DNA from: DATBGO01 sp963840095 | GTDB lineage: Bacteria > Actinomycetota > Actinomycetes > Streptosporangiales > Streptosporangiaceae | Direction: 5' to 3' | DNA: 64,000 nucleotides | Assembly: GCA_963840095.1 (NCBI GenBank) | Contig: CAWIXN010000004.1 | Span: 434,001-498,000 of the forward strand | In this document: positions 50,145 to 59,506 of the stretch, one piece after another | Layout: every line of letters starts with the position of its first letter | Numbering within the stretch: the stretch's first letter is position 1 | The notes under the pieces: model-generated | What the model saw: only the letters and a program-made list of their open reading frames with translations | Databases searched by the model: none | What the model was told of the DNA's origin: nothing | Made by a program: the position numbers and the translations under genes

Positions 50145-51434
50145 TCAGGGCTGGCTGGCTAACCGGGCGCGGGGCCGGTCGGCCCGGTCGGCCCGGGGTG
50201 CCCTGCTGATGGCGATCACTACCGCGGTGACGGCGCCCAGCGCGCCAGCGGCCGCGATCACCGTGGACGGCGCGAAGCGCTGGGCTGCGGCACCGGCCAG
50301 GATCATTGCCGTACCCTGGCCAAGGCTCATTCCGGCCTGAGCCAGGCCGTACGCCTGGCTGCGGTGCGCGACCGGCGCCGCGGTGACGAACGCCGCGCTC
50401 GCGGCGACCTGGAAGCAGTCGAGCACGCCTGAGCAGAACAGGATGGCCAGCGCGAGCGGTAACTGCGGCCGCAGCGCGAACAGGATCAGCACCGCACAGG
50501 AGCCGATGGCCAGCGGGCGCATCCAGGTGAGCCTGGCTGACGGCCGGACCAGGCGGCTGAAGGCGATGGCGCCGGCCGAGGCGCCCAGCGCGGTGGTCGC
50601 GAGGATCAGCCCGACGGCCGCGTTCCCGGCGCCCAGCGACCCGGCGAGCGGCGCCGCTATCCCCTCGGGCGCGTTATAAAAGGCAGCGAGCCAGCCGAGC
50701 AGCATCGGGGTGCGCAGGCCAGGGCTGGCGAAGACGAGCCTGATCCCGGCGATCAGGTCGGCGAACTGGGACGGGCGGCCCGCGGCGGCCGACCGGGAGG
50801 CGGGCCTGGCCGGTACCCAGATCCTGATGACCAGCGCCGAGGCGGCGAACGTCGCGGCGTCCGCCACCAGCGACGGGCCGGTGCCGAACAAGCCGACGAT
50901 GGCCCCGGCCGCGGCGAAGCCGAGGACCTGGGCGAGCTGGAGGGTGATCATCGTGATGGCGTTGCCGAGGACGTACCGGTCACCGGCCAGGATGTCGGGA
51001 TAGATCGCGGCGCGTGCCGAGGTGAACGGCGGCTCGATCATGGTCACCGTGAACAGCAGGATCACCAGCGCCGCGAGCGGCATTCCCGGCACGGCCATCG
51101 CGAGGACGAAGGCCACGCGGAGCAGATCGCAGATGATCATTACCCGCCTGCGGGGGAACCGGTCCGCGAGACCAGCCAGGGCGACCCCGCCGAAGAAGAT
51201 CGGTACCACGCTGGCCGCGAAGGTGACCGCCGCGAGCAGTGCCGAATGGGTGCGGTCGTAGACCAGCAGCGTCAGCGCGACCCTGGCCAGCTGGTCGCCG
51301 ATGACCGACAGCACCTGCGCCAGCCACAGTGCACGGAACTCACCCACCGCGAACACGCTGCGGAATGTGACCGGCCGGATCTTTCCAGTTTTGTCTGGAT
51401 TACTCCGGGTATTCTCTTCGTGCATCAGCGTCAC
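50145..51434 (-). CDS. MFS transporter (exporter-like)
   Basis: A 429-residue 12-helix protein of the major facilitator superfamily, MFS_3/enterobactin-exporter-like group. Landmarks: FRALWLAQVLSVIGDQLARV ALTLLVYDRT at helix 1, FFGGVALAGLADRFPRRRVM IICDLLRV (motif A between helices 2 and 3), and repeated LGWLAAFYNAPEGIAAPLAG in the second half. The cytoplasmic loop is RPASRSAAAGRPSQFADLIA. This group mostly exports drugs or siderophores. The gene converges on the micro-ORF array, ending 60 bases from it; whether it exports the peptide or a product is unknown. Confidence 0.88.
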   Translation of the reverse strand: MTLMHEENTRSNPDKTGKIRPVTFRSVFAVGEFRALWLAQVLSVIGDQLARVALTLLVYDRTHSALLAAVTFAASVVPIFFGGVALAGLADRFPRRRVMIICDLLRVAFVLAMAVPGMPLAALVILLFTVTMIEPPFTSARAAIYPDILAGDRYVLGNAITMITLQLAQVLGFAAAGAIVGLFGTGPSLVADAATFAASALVIRIWVPARPASRSAAAGRPSQFADLIAGIRLVFASPGLRTPMLLGWLAAFYNAPEGIAAPLAGSLGAGNAAVGLILATTALGASAGAIAFSRLVRPSARLTWMRPLAIGSCAVLILFALRPQLPLALAILFCSGVLDCFQVAASAAFVTAAPVAHRSQAYGLAQAGMSLGQGTAMILAGAAAQRFAPSTVIAAAGALGAVTAVVIAISRAPRADRADRPRARLASQP

Positions 51435-51570
51435 GATATCCCGATACCGGGGCGCTGACGCTATGTTGCGAAACCCGGCCGGTCAAACCGGGATGCTCGC
51501 CGCCCGCGGATGGCCGGCTGCGCGGGCGGAAGGGCCGGCCCGGCCCGCAGATGCCGGGCCGGGCCCGGTC

Positions 51571-54093
51571 TCATGGGCAGACCACCGGCACGGCGAGCCG
51601 CAGGTCCTCCGATGACCGCCCGATGTGGACGGTGAACTGCCCGCCCGGCCACACCCAGCCGGCTGCGTCCCGGTCATAGCGGGCGAAGGCGCTGGCCGGC
51701 ACCAGGAGCGAGACCTCGGCGCATTCGCCCGGCGCCGCGGTGGCAGCCCCGAACGCGGCCAGCACGCGCGCGGGCCTGGCCGGGTCGGCAGGTGGCCCGG
51801 CCAGGTAGGCCTGGACCACCTCCCGCCCGGGCCGCGAGCCGGTGTTGCGGACGGTTGCCCGCAACTCCAGATCGGCACCGGGCGCCACTTCGGCTGTGAC
51901 CGCGAACGCAGACTCGTAGGCCCAGGTGGTATAGCCGAGCCCATGGCCAAACGGGAACAGCGGGCTGGTGCCGCTGGCCTGGTAGCCCCGGTAGCCGATG
52001 AACAGGCCCTCGTCGTAGCTGAGCACGCCGTCCTTCGGTACCGCATGCAGGACCGGGGCGTCCGCCTCGGACACGGGCATTGTCACGGGCAGCCGGCCGC
52101 CCGGCTCGGCCCGGCCGAGCAGGACATCGGCCAGCGCCTCGCCCATGGCCTGCCCGGGGAGCCAGGCCTGCAGCACGGCGGCGACGTGCGCCGCCCACGG
52201 CATCAGCACCGGCATCCCCGAGTTCACCACCACGATGGTGTCCGGGTTGACCGCCGCGACCCGCCGGATCAGGTCGTCCTGGAGTCCGGGCAGCGCCAGG
52301 GTGGCACGGTCGAAGCCCTCGCTTTCGGTCAGCTCCGCCGAGCCGACCACGACCACGGCGGTATCGGCCCGAGCCGCCGCCCGCACCGCCGCCACCAGCA
52401 TCGCCTCGTCGTCTTCCGCGGGAACAGCGCCCAGGCGCAGGCTGAGCGGGCCCGCGCCGCCGGCCGCCGGCCAGAACTCCAGGCGCAAGAACACCTCCCG
52501 TCCGGCCTCCAGCGTCACTTCCGCCCGGACCTCGCCCGGCCTGGTCATGGCCTCGACCGGATCATCGGGCACTCTGGTCGAGTCGTCGGCGACCACCTTG
52601 CCGTCCGCGGTGAGGCTGAGCCTGCCGACCCCGGCCGCTCCGATGATGTGCCGGCCGGGCCGGTCCGGCCGGAACCAGGCACGCAGCACGACGCTGCCGT
52701 GCTCGCCCCAGCCCACTCCCGGTGGTACCCCCTCCCACCAGGTCAGTGCCGTGGCCGTGCGGTGCTCGGCGGCCAGCACGGCGCCGAGCGCGCTGCGGAA
52801 CTCCAGCTGCAGGCCGGGCTCGCCGGTCACGGGATCGCGCAGCGACCCGGGGGCGGGCTCGGGCACCATCGTCCAGGTCTGGCCGCCGGGTACCGCGGTG
52901 ACCTCGGCCTGCCCGGCCAGCGCCTCGGCCAGTGCGGCAGCCGGGGTGGACACCCGGGCCGGGATCACCGTCGCGCTGCCGCCGCCCTGGATGACCGGCC
53001 GGAACGCGCCGGGGCCGATCACCGCGATCACGCTGCCGGGGGTCGGGTGTAGCGGCAGCACCTGGCGGGCGTTACGCAGCAGGACCAGTGATGCCGCGGT
53101 AGCGCGGCGCACCAGCCGCCGATCAGCCAGTACCTGGCCTTCGCCAGCGGCGGGCTGGCCAGCGTCATCATCGTCGAGAGCGCCGACCCGGCGGGCCAGC
53201 CGGAGCAGCCGGATGACCTTGTCATCCAGCACCTCCTGGGTGACCGCGCCGTCGGCCACTGCCTGCGCGAGCTGGCCGCCCCACGGGCCGTCGGGTCCCG
53301 GCATGGCCAGGTCAAGGGCCGCGAGCGCGGTCGCGGCGGTGCTGCGGGCGGCGTGCCAGTCCGAGGTGACCACGCCGTCGAAGCCCCACTCGCCCTTGAG
53401 TACGTCCCGCAGCAGGTCTCCGTGCTCGGTCATCGGGACGCCGTTGACCTTGTTATAGGCGGCCATCACCAGCCAGGCGCCTGCCTCCCGTACGCAGGCC
53501 TCGAACGGGACCAGGTAGAGCTCGCGCAGGACCTGCTCGGGGATGCGCGCGTCGTAGCTCCAGCGCTCGGTCTCCGAGTCGTTGCCGACGAAGTGCTTGA
53601 TGGTCGCGGCGACCCCGGCGCTTTGCAGCCCGCGGACATAGGCGACCGCCATCCTGGCGGTCAGCACCGGGTCCTCGGAGAAGCACTCGAAGCCCCGCCC
53701 GCCCAGCGGCGTGCGCATCAGGTTGATGGTCGGCGCGAGCAGCACGTCGACGCCCTTGCTCCTGGCCTCGGCGCCCAGGGCCGCGGCCAGCTCATGGACG
53801 AGTGCGGGGTCCCAGGTCGCGCCGAGGGCTGAGGGGCACGGCAGGCTGGTTGACGGCTGCCGCTCATCGAGGAGCACGCCGCGGACCCCGGCCGGCCCGT
53901 CCGACGTGATGATCGGCCGGAGGCCGAGCGCGTCGGCGCCCTGGGTGCGCCAGCTGTCGGCGCCGGTGAGCAGGAGCACCTTCTCCTGCACCGACAGCCC
54001 GGCCACCATGCTGGCGTCGCTGATTACGGTCCGGGCCCCCGCCCGGCCGGAAACCCGGCCGGGCGGGGTCCGCCCTTCCAGTGGGGTGGTCAT
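51571..54093 (-). CDS. Glycoside hydrolase family 3 beta-glycosidase with PA14-like insert
   Basis: An 840-residue GH3 enzyme. The N-terminal TIM barrel contains IITSDGPAGVRG, APTINLMRTPLGGRGFECFS EDP, IKHFVGNDSETERW and nucleophile Asp245 in GFDGVVTSDWHAARS. A C-terminal alpha/beta sandwich carries VIAVIGPGAFRPVIQGGGSA and the acid/base region GSAELTESEGFDRATLALPG. Between its halves (about 390-530) lies a PA14-like insert with LRAWFRPDRPGRHIIGAAGV. A fibronectin-III-like domain closes the protein. There is no signal peptide, so it acts on imported oligosaccharides. It is last in the LacI-ABC operon, six bases after the binding-protein gene, and probably hydrolyses beta-glucosides. Confidence 0.93.
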   Translation of the reverse strand: MTTPLEGRTPPGRVSGRAGARTVISDASMVAGLSVQEKVLLLTGADSWRTQGADALGLRPIITSDGPAGVRGVLLDERQPSTSLPCPSALGATWDPALVHELAAALGAEARSKGVDVLLAPTINLMRTPLGGRGFECFSEDPVLTARMAVAYVRGLQSAGVAATIKHFVGNDSETERWSYDARIPEQVLRELYLVPFEACVREAGAWLVMAAYNKVNGVPMTEHGDLLRDVLKGEWGFDGVVTSDWHAARSTAATALAALDLAMPGPDGPWGGQLAQAVADGAVTQEVLDDKVIRLLRLARRVGALDDDDAGQPAAGEGQVLADRRLVRRATAASLVLLRNARQVLPLHPTPGSVIAVIGPGAFRPVIQGGGSATVIPARVSTPAAALAEALAGQAEVTAVPGGQTWTMVPEPAPGSLRDPVTGEPGLQLEFRSALGAVLAAEHRTATALTWWEGVPPGVGWGEHGSVVLRAWFRPDRPGRHIIGAAGVGRLSLTADGKVVADDSTRVPDDPVEAMTRPGEVRAEVTLEAGREVFLRLEFWPAAGGAGPLSLRLGAVPAEDDEAMLVAAVRAAARADTAVVVVGSAELTESEGFDRATLALPGLQDDLIRRVAAVNPDTIVVVNSGMPVLMPWAAHVAAVLQAWLPGQAMGEALADVLLGRAEPGGRLPVTMPVSEADAPVLHAVPKDGVLSYDEGLFIGYRGYQASGTSPLFPFGHGLGYTTWAYESAFAVTAEVAPGADLELRATVRNTGSRPGREVVQAYLAGPPADPARPARVLAAFGAATAAPGECAEVSLLVPASAFARYDRDAAGWVWPGGQFTVHIGRSSEDLRLAVPVVCP

Positions 54094-54099
54094 GCCTGC

Positions 54100-55797
54100 T
54101 CAGGAGACGGGCTTGAGGTGGAGGATGGTCTCCTCGAGGTACGGCGAGTTGGTAGACGGGTTCATGTAGGGGTCGCTGGACGACGGCCAGCCGGTGTAGT
54201 CGCGGGTGGAGAACTCCCACCAGGCCGCGCCATACAGCAACGGGGCCACCGGGACCTGGGTAGTCATGACGTTCTCCAGCTTGGTGATCGCCGCCTGCTG
54301 CGCTGACGAGCTGTCGGTACCCGCGTACTGGGCGAGCGCAGCCTGGGTGGCCGCGTTGCTCCACCGGCCGAGGTCGTTCGCCGCGGGCTTGCCGACCGGC
54401 GCGGTCAGGCTCGAGTCCAGCAGGCCGTCGTAAATGTAGTAAGGCCCGGGGCCCTGGTTGCTCCAGTGAATGGCCGCGTCGAAGGTGCCGTTGGTGGTGT
54501 CAGTGGCCCACACGGCTGGGTTGCCGATGCCGTTGACCGTGACGTTGAAGCCGAGCGCGTTCAGCTGCTTCGCGATCAGCTGCGCGTCAAGGTAGTAGTC
54601 GCTGTAGGGGATCGGGTCCGAGATCGAGAAGCTGATCGTCTTGCCGTTCTTGGTCCACTTGCCGCCGACCTTCTTCCAGCCGTCGGCCGTCAGGATGGAG
54701 CTGACCTTGGCCGGGTCTCCGGCCGACGGCAGGTTGTTGGCCAGGGCCGGGGTCAGGTAGCTGCTCGAGCCGGGGAGCAGCAGCCCGCTGGTGGAGGTCT
54801 CGGGTAGCTCGTAACCGGTTTCGCCCAGGGAGGAGAGCTGCTGCCGGTTGATCCCGTAGCTGATCGCCTGCCGCACCGCGGCGTCGTTCAGCGGTGCCTT
54901 GGTGACGTTGAAGATGAGCGACACCAGGTTGTTGGCGGTCAGGTAGGGAGTGCTGGTGAACCAGGTGTGGTTGTCCGGGCTCTTGCCGAGGAACACGCTC
55001 TGCACGTTGGCGATGTCGTTGCCCGCCAGGTCAATCTGACCGGTCGCCAGCGGGTTGACGATGTTGAAGTTCTGGCTGTACGAGGGGTAGGAGACCTCGG
55101 GGACGTGAACGCTGCTCTTGTCCCAGTAGCTCGGGTTCGCCTTGAGGGTGAAGCCCTGCGGGGTGAACTTGTCCAGCATGAACGGGCCGGTGCCGACCGG
55201 GCTGGGGTCGGCGAAGGTGGCCGGGTTGACCTTTGACCAGATGTGCTCAGGGACGATGTAGGTCTGCCCGATCAGGAACAGGTTGCTGTACTCCGGCTGG
55301 CTGAAGGTCAGTACCGCGGTGGTCGGGCTCGGCGCGGTGGCGCTGACCGGCACCGGGGTTCCGTCGGTGGCCAGGCCCGGATGCGTCCTGATCATGTTGA
55401 ACGTGAACGCGACGTCGCTGGCGGTGAACGGCTGGCCATCGTTCCACTTCACCCCCGACCGGGTCGTGATGGTCAGGGTCTTGCCGCCGTTGGACCAGCT
55501 GTAGCCGGTGCCTAGCACATGGAAGGGTGCCTGGGCCGGATTGAGGATGTTCCAGATGAACAGCGGCTCGTTGTACAGGGCATCGGCGGTCACGACGTGG
55601 CCGGTGGAGGTCGCGGAGTACGGGCTGAAGGTGTCCGTCATGGGCGACAGCGGGGTGTCGTCCACCACGAGCGGCTTGCCCATCGAAGCCGATGAGGACG
55701 AGGTGCTGGTTGGCTTGGAGCCTGAACTACTGCAGGCCGCCACTCCCATGGTGAGGATGGCAGCCACAGCCAGGCTCTTTATGGCTATGTGATTCAT
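54100..55797 (-). CDS. Family-5 extracellular solute-binding lipoprotein
   Basis: A 565-residue lipoprotein. The signal peptide ends in a lipobox GVAAC (Cys22), followed by a serine-rich linker (SSSGSKPTSTSSSSASMGKP). The mature part has SBP family 5 features: LYNEPLFIWN, YSWSNGGKTLTITTRSGVKW NDGQPFTASDVAFTFNMIRT, VGTGPFMLDKFTPQGFTLKA NPSYWD, APLNDAAVRQAISYGINRQQ and the C-terminal VAPLLYGAAWWEFSTRDYTG. Family 5 binds peptides or, in several bacteria, cello- and gluco-oligosaccharides. With a LacI regulator and GH3 enzyme in the same operon a sugar ligand is more likely. Confidence 0.93.
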   Translation of the reverse strand: MNHIAIKSLAVAAILTMGVAACSSSGSKPTSTSSSSASMGKPLVVDDTPLSPMTDTFSPYSATSTGHVVTADALYNEPLFIWNILNPAQAPFHVLGTGYSWSNGGKTLTITTRSGVKWNDGQPFTASDVAFTFNMIRTHPGLATDGTPVPVSATAPSPTTAVLTFSQPEYSNLFLIGQTYIVPEHIWSKVNPATFADPSPVGTGPFMLDKFTPQGFTLKANPSYWDKSSVHVPEVSYPSYSQNFNIVNPLATGQIDLAGNDIANVQSVFLGKSPDNHTWFTSTPYLTANNLVSLIFNVTKAPLNDAAVRQAISYGINRQQLSSLGETGYELPETSTSGLLLPGSSSYLTPALANNLPSAGDPAKVSSILTADGWKKVGGKWTKNGKTISFSISDPIPYSDYYLDAQLIAKQLNALGFNVTVNGIGNPAVWATDTTNGTFDAAIHWSNQGPGPYYIYDGLLDSSLTAPVGKPAANDLGRWSNAATQAALAQYAGTDSSSAQQAAITKLENVMTTQVPVAPLLYGAAWWEFSTRDYTGWPSSSDPYMNPSTNSPYLEETILHLKPVS

Positions 55798-55966
55798 TGC
55801 CTAAACTCCTGTGTGCCTGGCCGGCTCGAGCCGGCCTGTTTGCGAACGACCGTGTCGGGGTCTGTTATCAGTCGGGCGGCGCGGGCCGGCCGGGCGTTGC
55901 GCCTGCCTGCGTCCTGGTACTAGCCACGGGATTGAGCGGGGGACCGCTACGGGATATCCCGGTTCA

Positions 55967-57219
55967 TCACATCTCCTCTCCCGAGTCGGGTGCGGAACTG
56001 TTCGGGGCGACCCGGCCGTCAGGAACCCGGCCGTCAGGAACCCGGCCGGCAGGAACCCGGCCGGCAGCGGCCGGGCTGTCGGTTGCCCGGGGCTGCGGAG
56101 GCCGGGCCGTCAGCGGCGGCCGGGCCATGGGCCTGGCCTGCGCGGCGTCCAGGTTCTCGGCGTGCAGCCAGCAGGCGCTCAGGTGGCCTCCCGCCACGTC
56201 AAATTCAGGCGGGGGCCGGTCCGCGCAGATCGCCATCGCGTGCGGGCAGCGCGGGTGAAAACGGCAGCCGGGCGGGGGTGCCGCCAGGCTCGGCGGAGCG
56301 GCCCGGTCGCCGAGCACGGCGGGGGACGTCCGGTCCGGGTCGGGCGCGGCGCTGAGCAGGAGCCGGGTGTAGGGGTGCTCCGGCTGGTCGGTTACGGCCT
56401 GGGCGGCCCCGGACTCGACCACCTGGCCCGCGTACATCACGATGATCGTGTCGGCGAGATACCTGGCGGAGGCGATGTCATGGGTGATGTAGAGGATCGC
56501 GAGCCCGTCTCGCTCGCGCAGGTCACCGAGCAGGTTGAGGATGCCGAGCCGGATCGAGACATCCAGCATCGAGACCGGCTCGTCGGCCAGCAGCACCCGC
56601 GGCTGCACGGCGAGGGCGCGGGCTATCGCTACTCGCTGCCGCTGCCCTCCGGACAGCTCATGCGGATATTTGCGGGTGAACTGATCGGCCGGCGTCAGCG
56701 CGACCCGCTCGAGCAGGCCCGCGATCGTCCCGTCCAGTCCGGCCGCGCGGTCGGCGAGCCCGTGGACCTGCAGCGGCCGCGCCAGGTGGTACCGCACGTC
56801 GTGGACGGGGTTGAGCGAGGCGAAGGGATCCTGTAGCACGAGCTGGACCTGCCGGGCGTACTCCCGCCGGCCCGGCTGGAAGCGGCGATCGGCCGGCCCT
56901 CGAGCAGGAGCTCCCCTGCGGTCGGGATGATCAGCCTGGCGAGCAGCCTGGCCAGCGTCGACTTGCCAGACCCGCTCTCGCCGACGACGGCGGTGACCTG
57001 TGCCTCGGGAAGCGCGATGGAGACGTTCTCCACGGCGTGCACCACCGCGCCCCGGGCGGCCCGGGTGTCCCCGCCGCTCCGGGCGGCGGCCCGGCTGCGC
57101 CGCCTGGCGCGCAGGCCGGCCACGGCCTGGTGCACCTCGAAGTGCTTCGTGAGGCCGCGCGCCTCAAGCAGCGGCGTCCCGGTGGCAGGCGGCTGGATGG
57201 CCAGCCCGGTTTCGGTCAT
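55967..57219 (-). pseudogene. Oligopeptide/oligosaccharide ABC ATPase, DppF type, frameshifted
   Basis: From ATG 57219 the first frame gives MTETGLAIQPPATGTPLLEA RGLTKHFEVHQ, an extra basic stretch, and Walker A VVGESGSGKSTLARLLARLI to LLLEGRPIA. Near 56897 a single-base shift is needed to reach RRFQPGRREYARQVQLVLQD PFASLNP, signature LSGGQRQRVAIARALAVQPR, Walker B LLADEPVSMLDVS, THDIASARYLAD and the OppF tail CRFHPRCPHAMAICADRPPP. All motifs are otherwise intact and every other gene of the importer is whole, so either the shift is recent, a programmed slip, or a sequencing error. Confidence 0.82.
56011..56068. repeat. 15-bp tandem repeat in the DppF C-terminus
   Basis: CCCGGCCGTCAGGAA twice, then CCCGGCCGGCAGGAA and a partial fourth copy. 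On the coding (minus) strand it adds GRVPD/GRVPA pentapeptides to the tail of the DppF-like ATPase, beyond its conserved zinc-like CxFHPRCP motif. Length is likely to vary between strains. Confidence 0.88.
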
Positions 57220-58382
57220 GACGAGCTCCGGAGGTCGGCAGCGGCGTGACTCGCATCGATGCACCCATCCAGCTGCGCGTCCGGGGCTGCGGCCAGCGGC
57301 CGCCTCCCTGCCGCGGGAAGGCCGCCCCGGGGCACCGGTACCGCCAGCTCGGCCGGCGGCGGGGCGGTCCCGTCCTGCAGCCAGCATGCGGCGGACCGCC
57401 CGCCGCCCTCGCTCAGCTCGATCAGCGGCGGCATGTCGGTCCGGCACCGGTCCATCGCGTAGGGACAGCGCGGGTGGAAGACGCATCCGGGAGGAAGCTC
57501 CCGGAGGTCGGGCGGAGAGCCGGGGATGCCGGTCAGGCGCCGGCGCGGCCCGTGCAGCGGCGGGAACGAGCTGAGCAGCCCGAGGCTGTAGGGGTGCCGG
57601 GGGGCGCGGAAGAGCGCCGTGGACTCGGCCCGTTCCACCACCCGGCCCGCGTACATGACGGCGATCGAGTCGGCAATCTCGATCAGCAACGACAGATCGT
57701 GGGTGATGAAGAGCACAGCGAAGCCCAGCCGCCCGCGCAGCTCCGTCAGCTCCGTCAGGATCTGCCGCTGGGTGACGACGTCCAGCGCGGTGGTCGGCTC
57801 ATCCATGATGACGATCTGGGGCCTCAGCGCCAGGGCCATCGCGATCATCACCCGCTGCCGCATGCCGCCTGAAAGCTGGTGCGGATAGCCGCGTAGCCGG
57901 TCTTCGGTGATGCCGACCATGGTGAGGAGCTCAGCCGCGCGGGCTCGGCGGGCACTGGCGTTCATGGCCGGCATGTGAGCCTGCAGCACGTCAGTGAGCT
58001 GGGCCCCGATGGACAGCACCGGGTTAAGCGCGTTCATCGCGCTCTGCATCACGACGGAGATCTGGGACCAGCGCAGCACGCGCAGGTCATGCTGGCCGAC
58101 CGCGAGCAGGTCGATCGTCGTGCCCGGCTTCGGGTGATAGAGCACGGTGCCGCCGGTGATCATGCCGGGGGCCCGCAGCAGCCGGGTGATCGCGTACGCG
58201 AGAGTGGACTTGCCGCTGCCGCTCTCGCCGGCCAGGCCGAGCACTTCTCCGGTATGCAGCACCAGGTCGGCATCCCTGACCGCGTGCACCGCGCCATCGC
58301 CCACTCCGTAATCGGCGCACAGCCCGCGGACTTCGAGCAGCGGCTCACGGTCCCTGGCTGGCCGGGCCCCGGCGGCGGTCAC
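57216..58382 (-). CDS. Oligopeptide/oligosaccharide ABC ATPase, DppD type
   Basis: A 388-residue ATPase: Walker A GLAGESGSGKSTLAYAITRL, Q-loop VVMQSAMNALNPVLSIGAQL, signature LSGGMRQRVMIAMALALRPQ, Walker B IVIMDEPTTALDVVTQRQIL, FITHDLSLLIEIADSIAVMY AGR, then the OppD tail PPGCVFHPRCPYAMDRCRTD MPPL. The remaining ~60 residues are alanine and proline rich. It overlaps both neighbours in the operon (stop with dppF start, start with dppC stop). It would pair with the DppF-type subunit. Confidence 0.93.
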   Translation of the reverse strand: MTAAGARPARDREPLLEVRGLCADYGVGDGAVHAVRDADLVLHTGEVLGLAGESGSGKSTLAYAITRLLRAPGMITGGTVLYHPKPGTTIDLLAVGQHDLRVLRWSQISVVMQSAMNALNPVLSIGAQLTDVLQAHMPAMNASARRARAAELLTMVGITEDRLRGYPHQLSGGMRQRVMIAMALALRPQIVIMDEPTTALDVVTQRQILTELTELRGRLGFAVLFITHDLSLLIEIADSIAVMYAGRVVERAESTALFRAPRHPYSLGLLSSFPPLHGPRRRLTGIPGSPPDLRELPPGCVFHPRCPYAMDRCRTDMPPLIELSEGGGRSAACWLQDGTAPPPAELAVPVPRGGLPAAGRRPLAAAPDAQLDGCIDASHAAADLRSSS

Positions 58383-59503
58383 GGCCGGTCTCCGGTGGGC
58401 TGTCGCACGACCGGGGTCATCCCGAGCACGAACCGGCGCGGCGCGCCCGCCGCCCCGGCCCGCTTGGCCTGGCGCCGCGATAGCCCGGCGGCGCGCAGCC
58501 GCGGATTGATGAACTCGTCGATCCCGAAGTTAAGCAACGCGAGCGAGGTGCCAAGCAGGGCCACGGCGATGCCTGGCGGCAAGAACAGCCACCAGTAACC
58601 GCTCTGCTGGGCGCCCGCCTCCTGCGCGTAGAAGAGCATCCCGCCCCAGCTCCAGTGGTTGGGGTTGACCAGCCCGAGGAAAGCGAGCGCGGTATAGGTA
58701 CCGACCCCGTAGAGCACGGTGAACAGGAACGACGAGGCCACGATCGGGGTGAGGTTGGGCAGGATCTCGAAGCCGATGATCCGCCAGCTGCGCTCGCCGA
58801 TGATCCGCGCGGACTCCACGTACTCGCGGTTGCGCAGCGAAAGCGTCTGTGCCCTGAGCACCCTGGCGCCCCAGGCCCAGCCGGTAATGGCGATGATCAG
58901 ACCGATCAGCACGTCGTCGCTGCCCTGCGATGACGGCAGGAACCCGAAGATGACGATGAGCAGCGGCAGGGCGGGCAACACCAGGAAGAAGTTGGCGAGC
59001 ATCGACAGCAGGTCATCGCTCGTGCCGCTGAGATAGCCGGCCGTCACGCCGACCACCACGGACAGGACAGTTGCGACGATCCCGGCCACGAAGGCGATCA
59101 GCACCGTGCTCCGGCCGCCGGCCAGCAGCTGCGAGAACACGTCCTGCTGCAGCTGCGTGGTGCCAAGCCAGTGGGCGGCGGATGGCGGCAGCGGGAAGCT
59201 GCCCGAGGTGGCGAAGGTACGCGCCGGATCGTAAGGCGCGATCCACGGGCCGATCACGGCCAGCACGAGGAACATCAGCAGGGTGGCCAGGCCGATGATG
59301 ACCTTGGGCGAGCGGGGCAGCCGCAGCCGGTGACGGCGGCCGGGCAGGCCGCCGGCCCCAGTGACCGGGAGCCCCGTCTTCCTGGCGGGGGCAGCGCCCG
59401 TCTCCGTGGCGGGCGCAGCGCCCGCAGCCGCGCCTGGAGCCGCGCCTGGAGCCGCGGCGCTGGCGATGCCCCCTGGCCCTGTGGCGCCACTACCTATGGT
59501 CAT
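58379..59503 (-). CDS. ABC importer permease, DppC type
   Basis: A 374-residue permease. A long Ala/Gly/Pro-rich leader (1-55) precedes the OppC_N segment (SPKVIIGLATLLMFLVLAVI GPWIAPYDPARTFATSGSFP, HWLGTTQLQQDVFSQLLAGG RSTVLIAFVAGIVATVLSVV VG), then the binding-protein-dependent transport domain with the EAA-like loop RNREYVESARIIGERSWRII GFEILPNLTPIVAS. A cytoplasmic tail follows. The leader begins with imperfect GAAPGAA repeats. Four-base overlap with the dppD gene. Confidence 0.92.
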   Translation of the reverse strand: MTIGSGATGPGGIASAAAPGAAPGAAAGAAPATETGAAPARKTGLPVTGAGGLPGRRHRLRLPRSPKVIIGLATLLMFLVLAVIGPWIAPYDPARTFATSGSFPLPPSAAHWLGTTQLQQDVFSQLLAGGRSTVLIAFVAGIVATVLSVVVGVTAGYLSGTSDDLLSMLANFFLVLPALPLLIVIFGFLPSSQGSDDVLIGLIIAITGWAWGARVLRAQTLSLRNREYVESARIIGERSWRIIGFEILPNLTPIVASSFLFTVLYGVGTYTALAFLGLVNPNHWSWGGMLFYAQEAGAQQSGYWWLFLPPGIAVALLGTSLALLNFGIDEFINPRLRAAGLSRRQAKRAGAAGAPRRFVLGMTPVVRQPTGDRP

Positions 59504-59506
59504 CGG

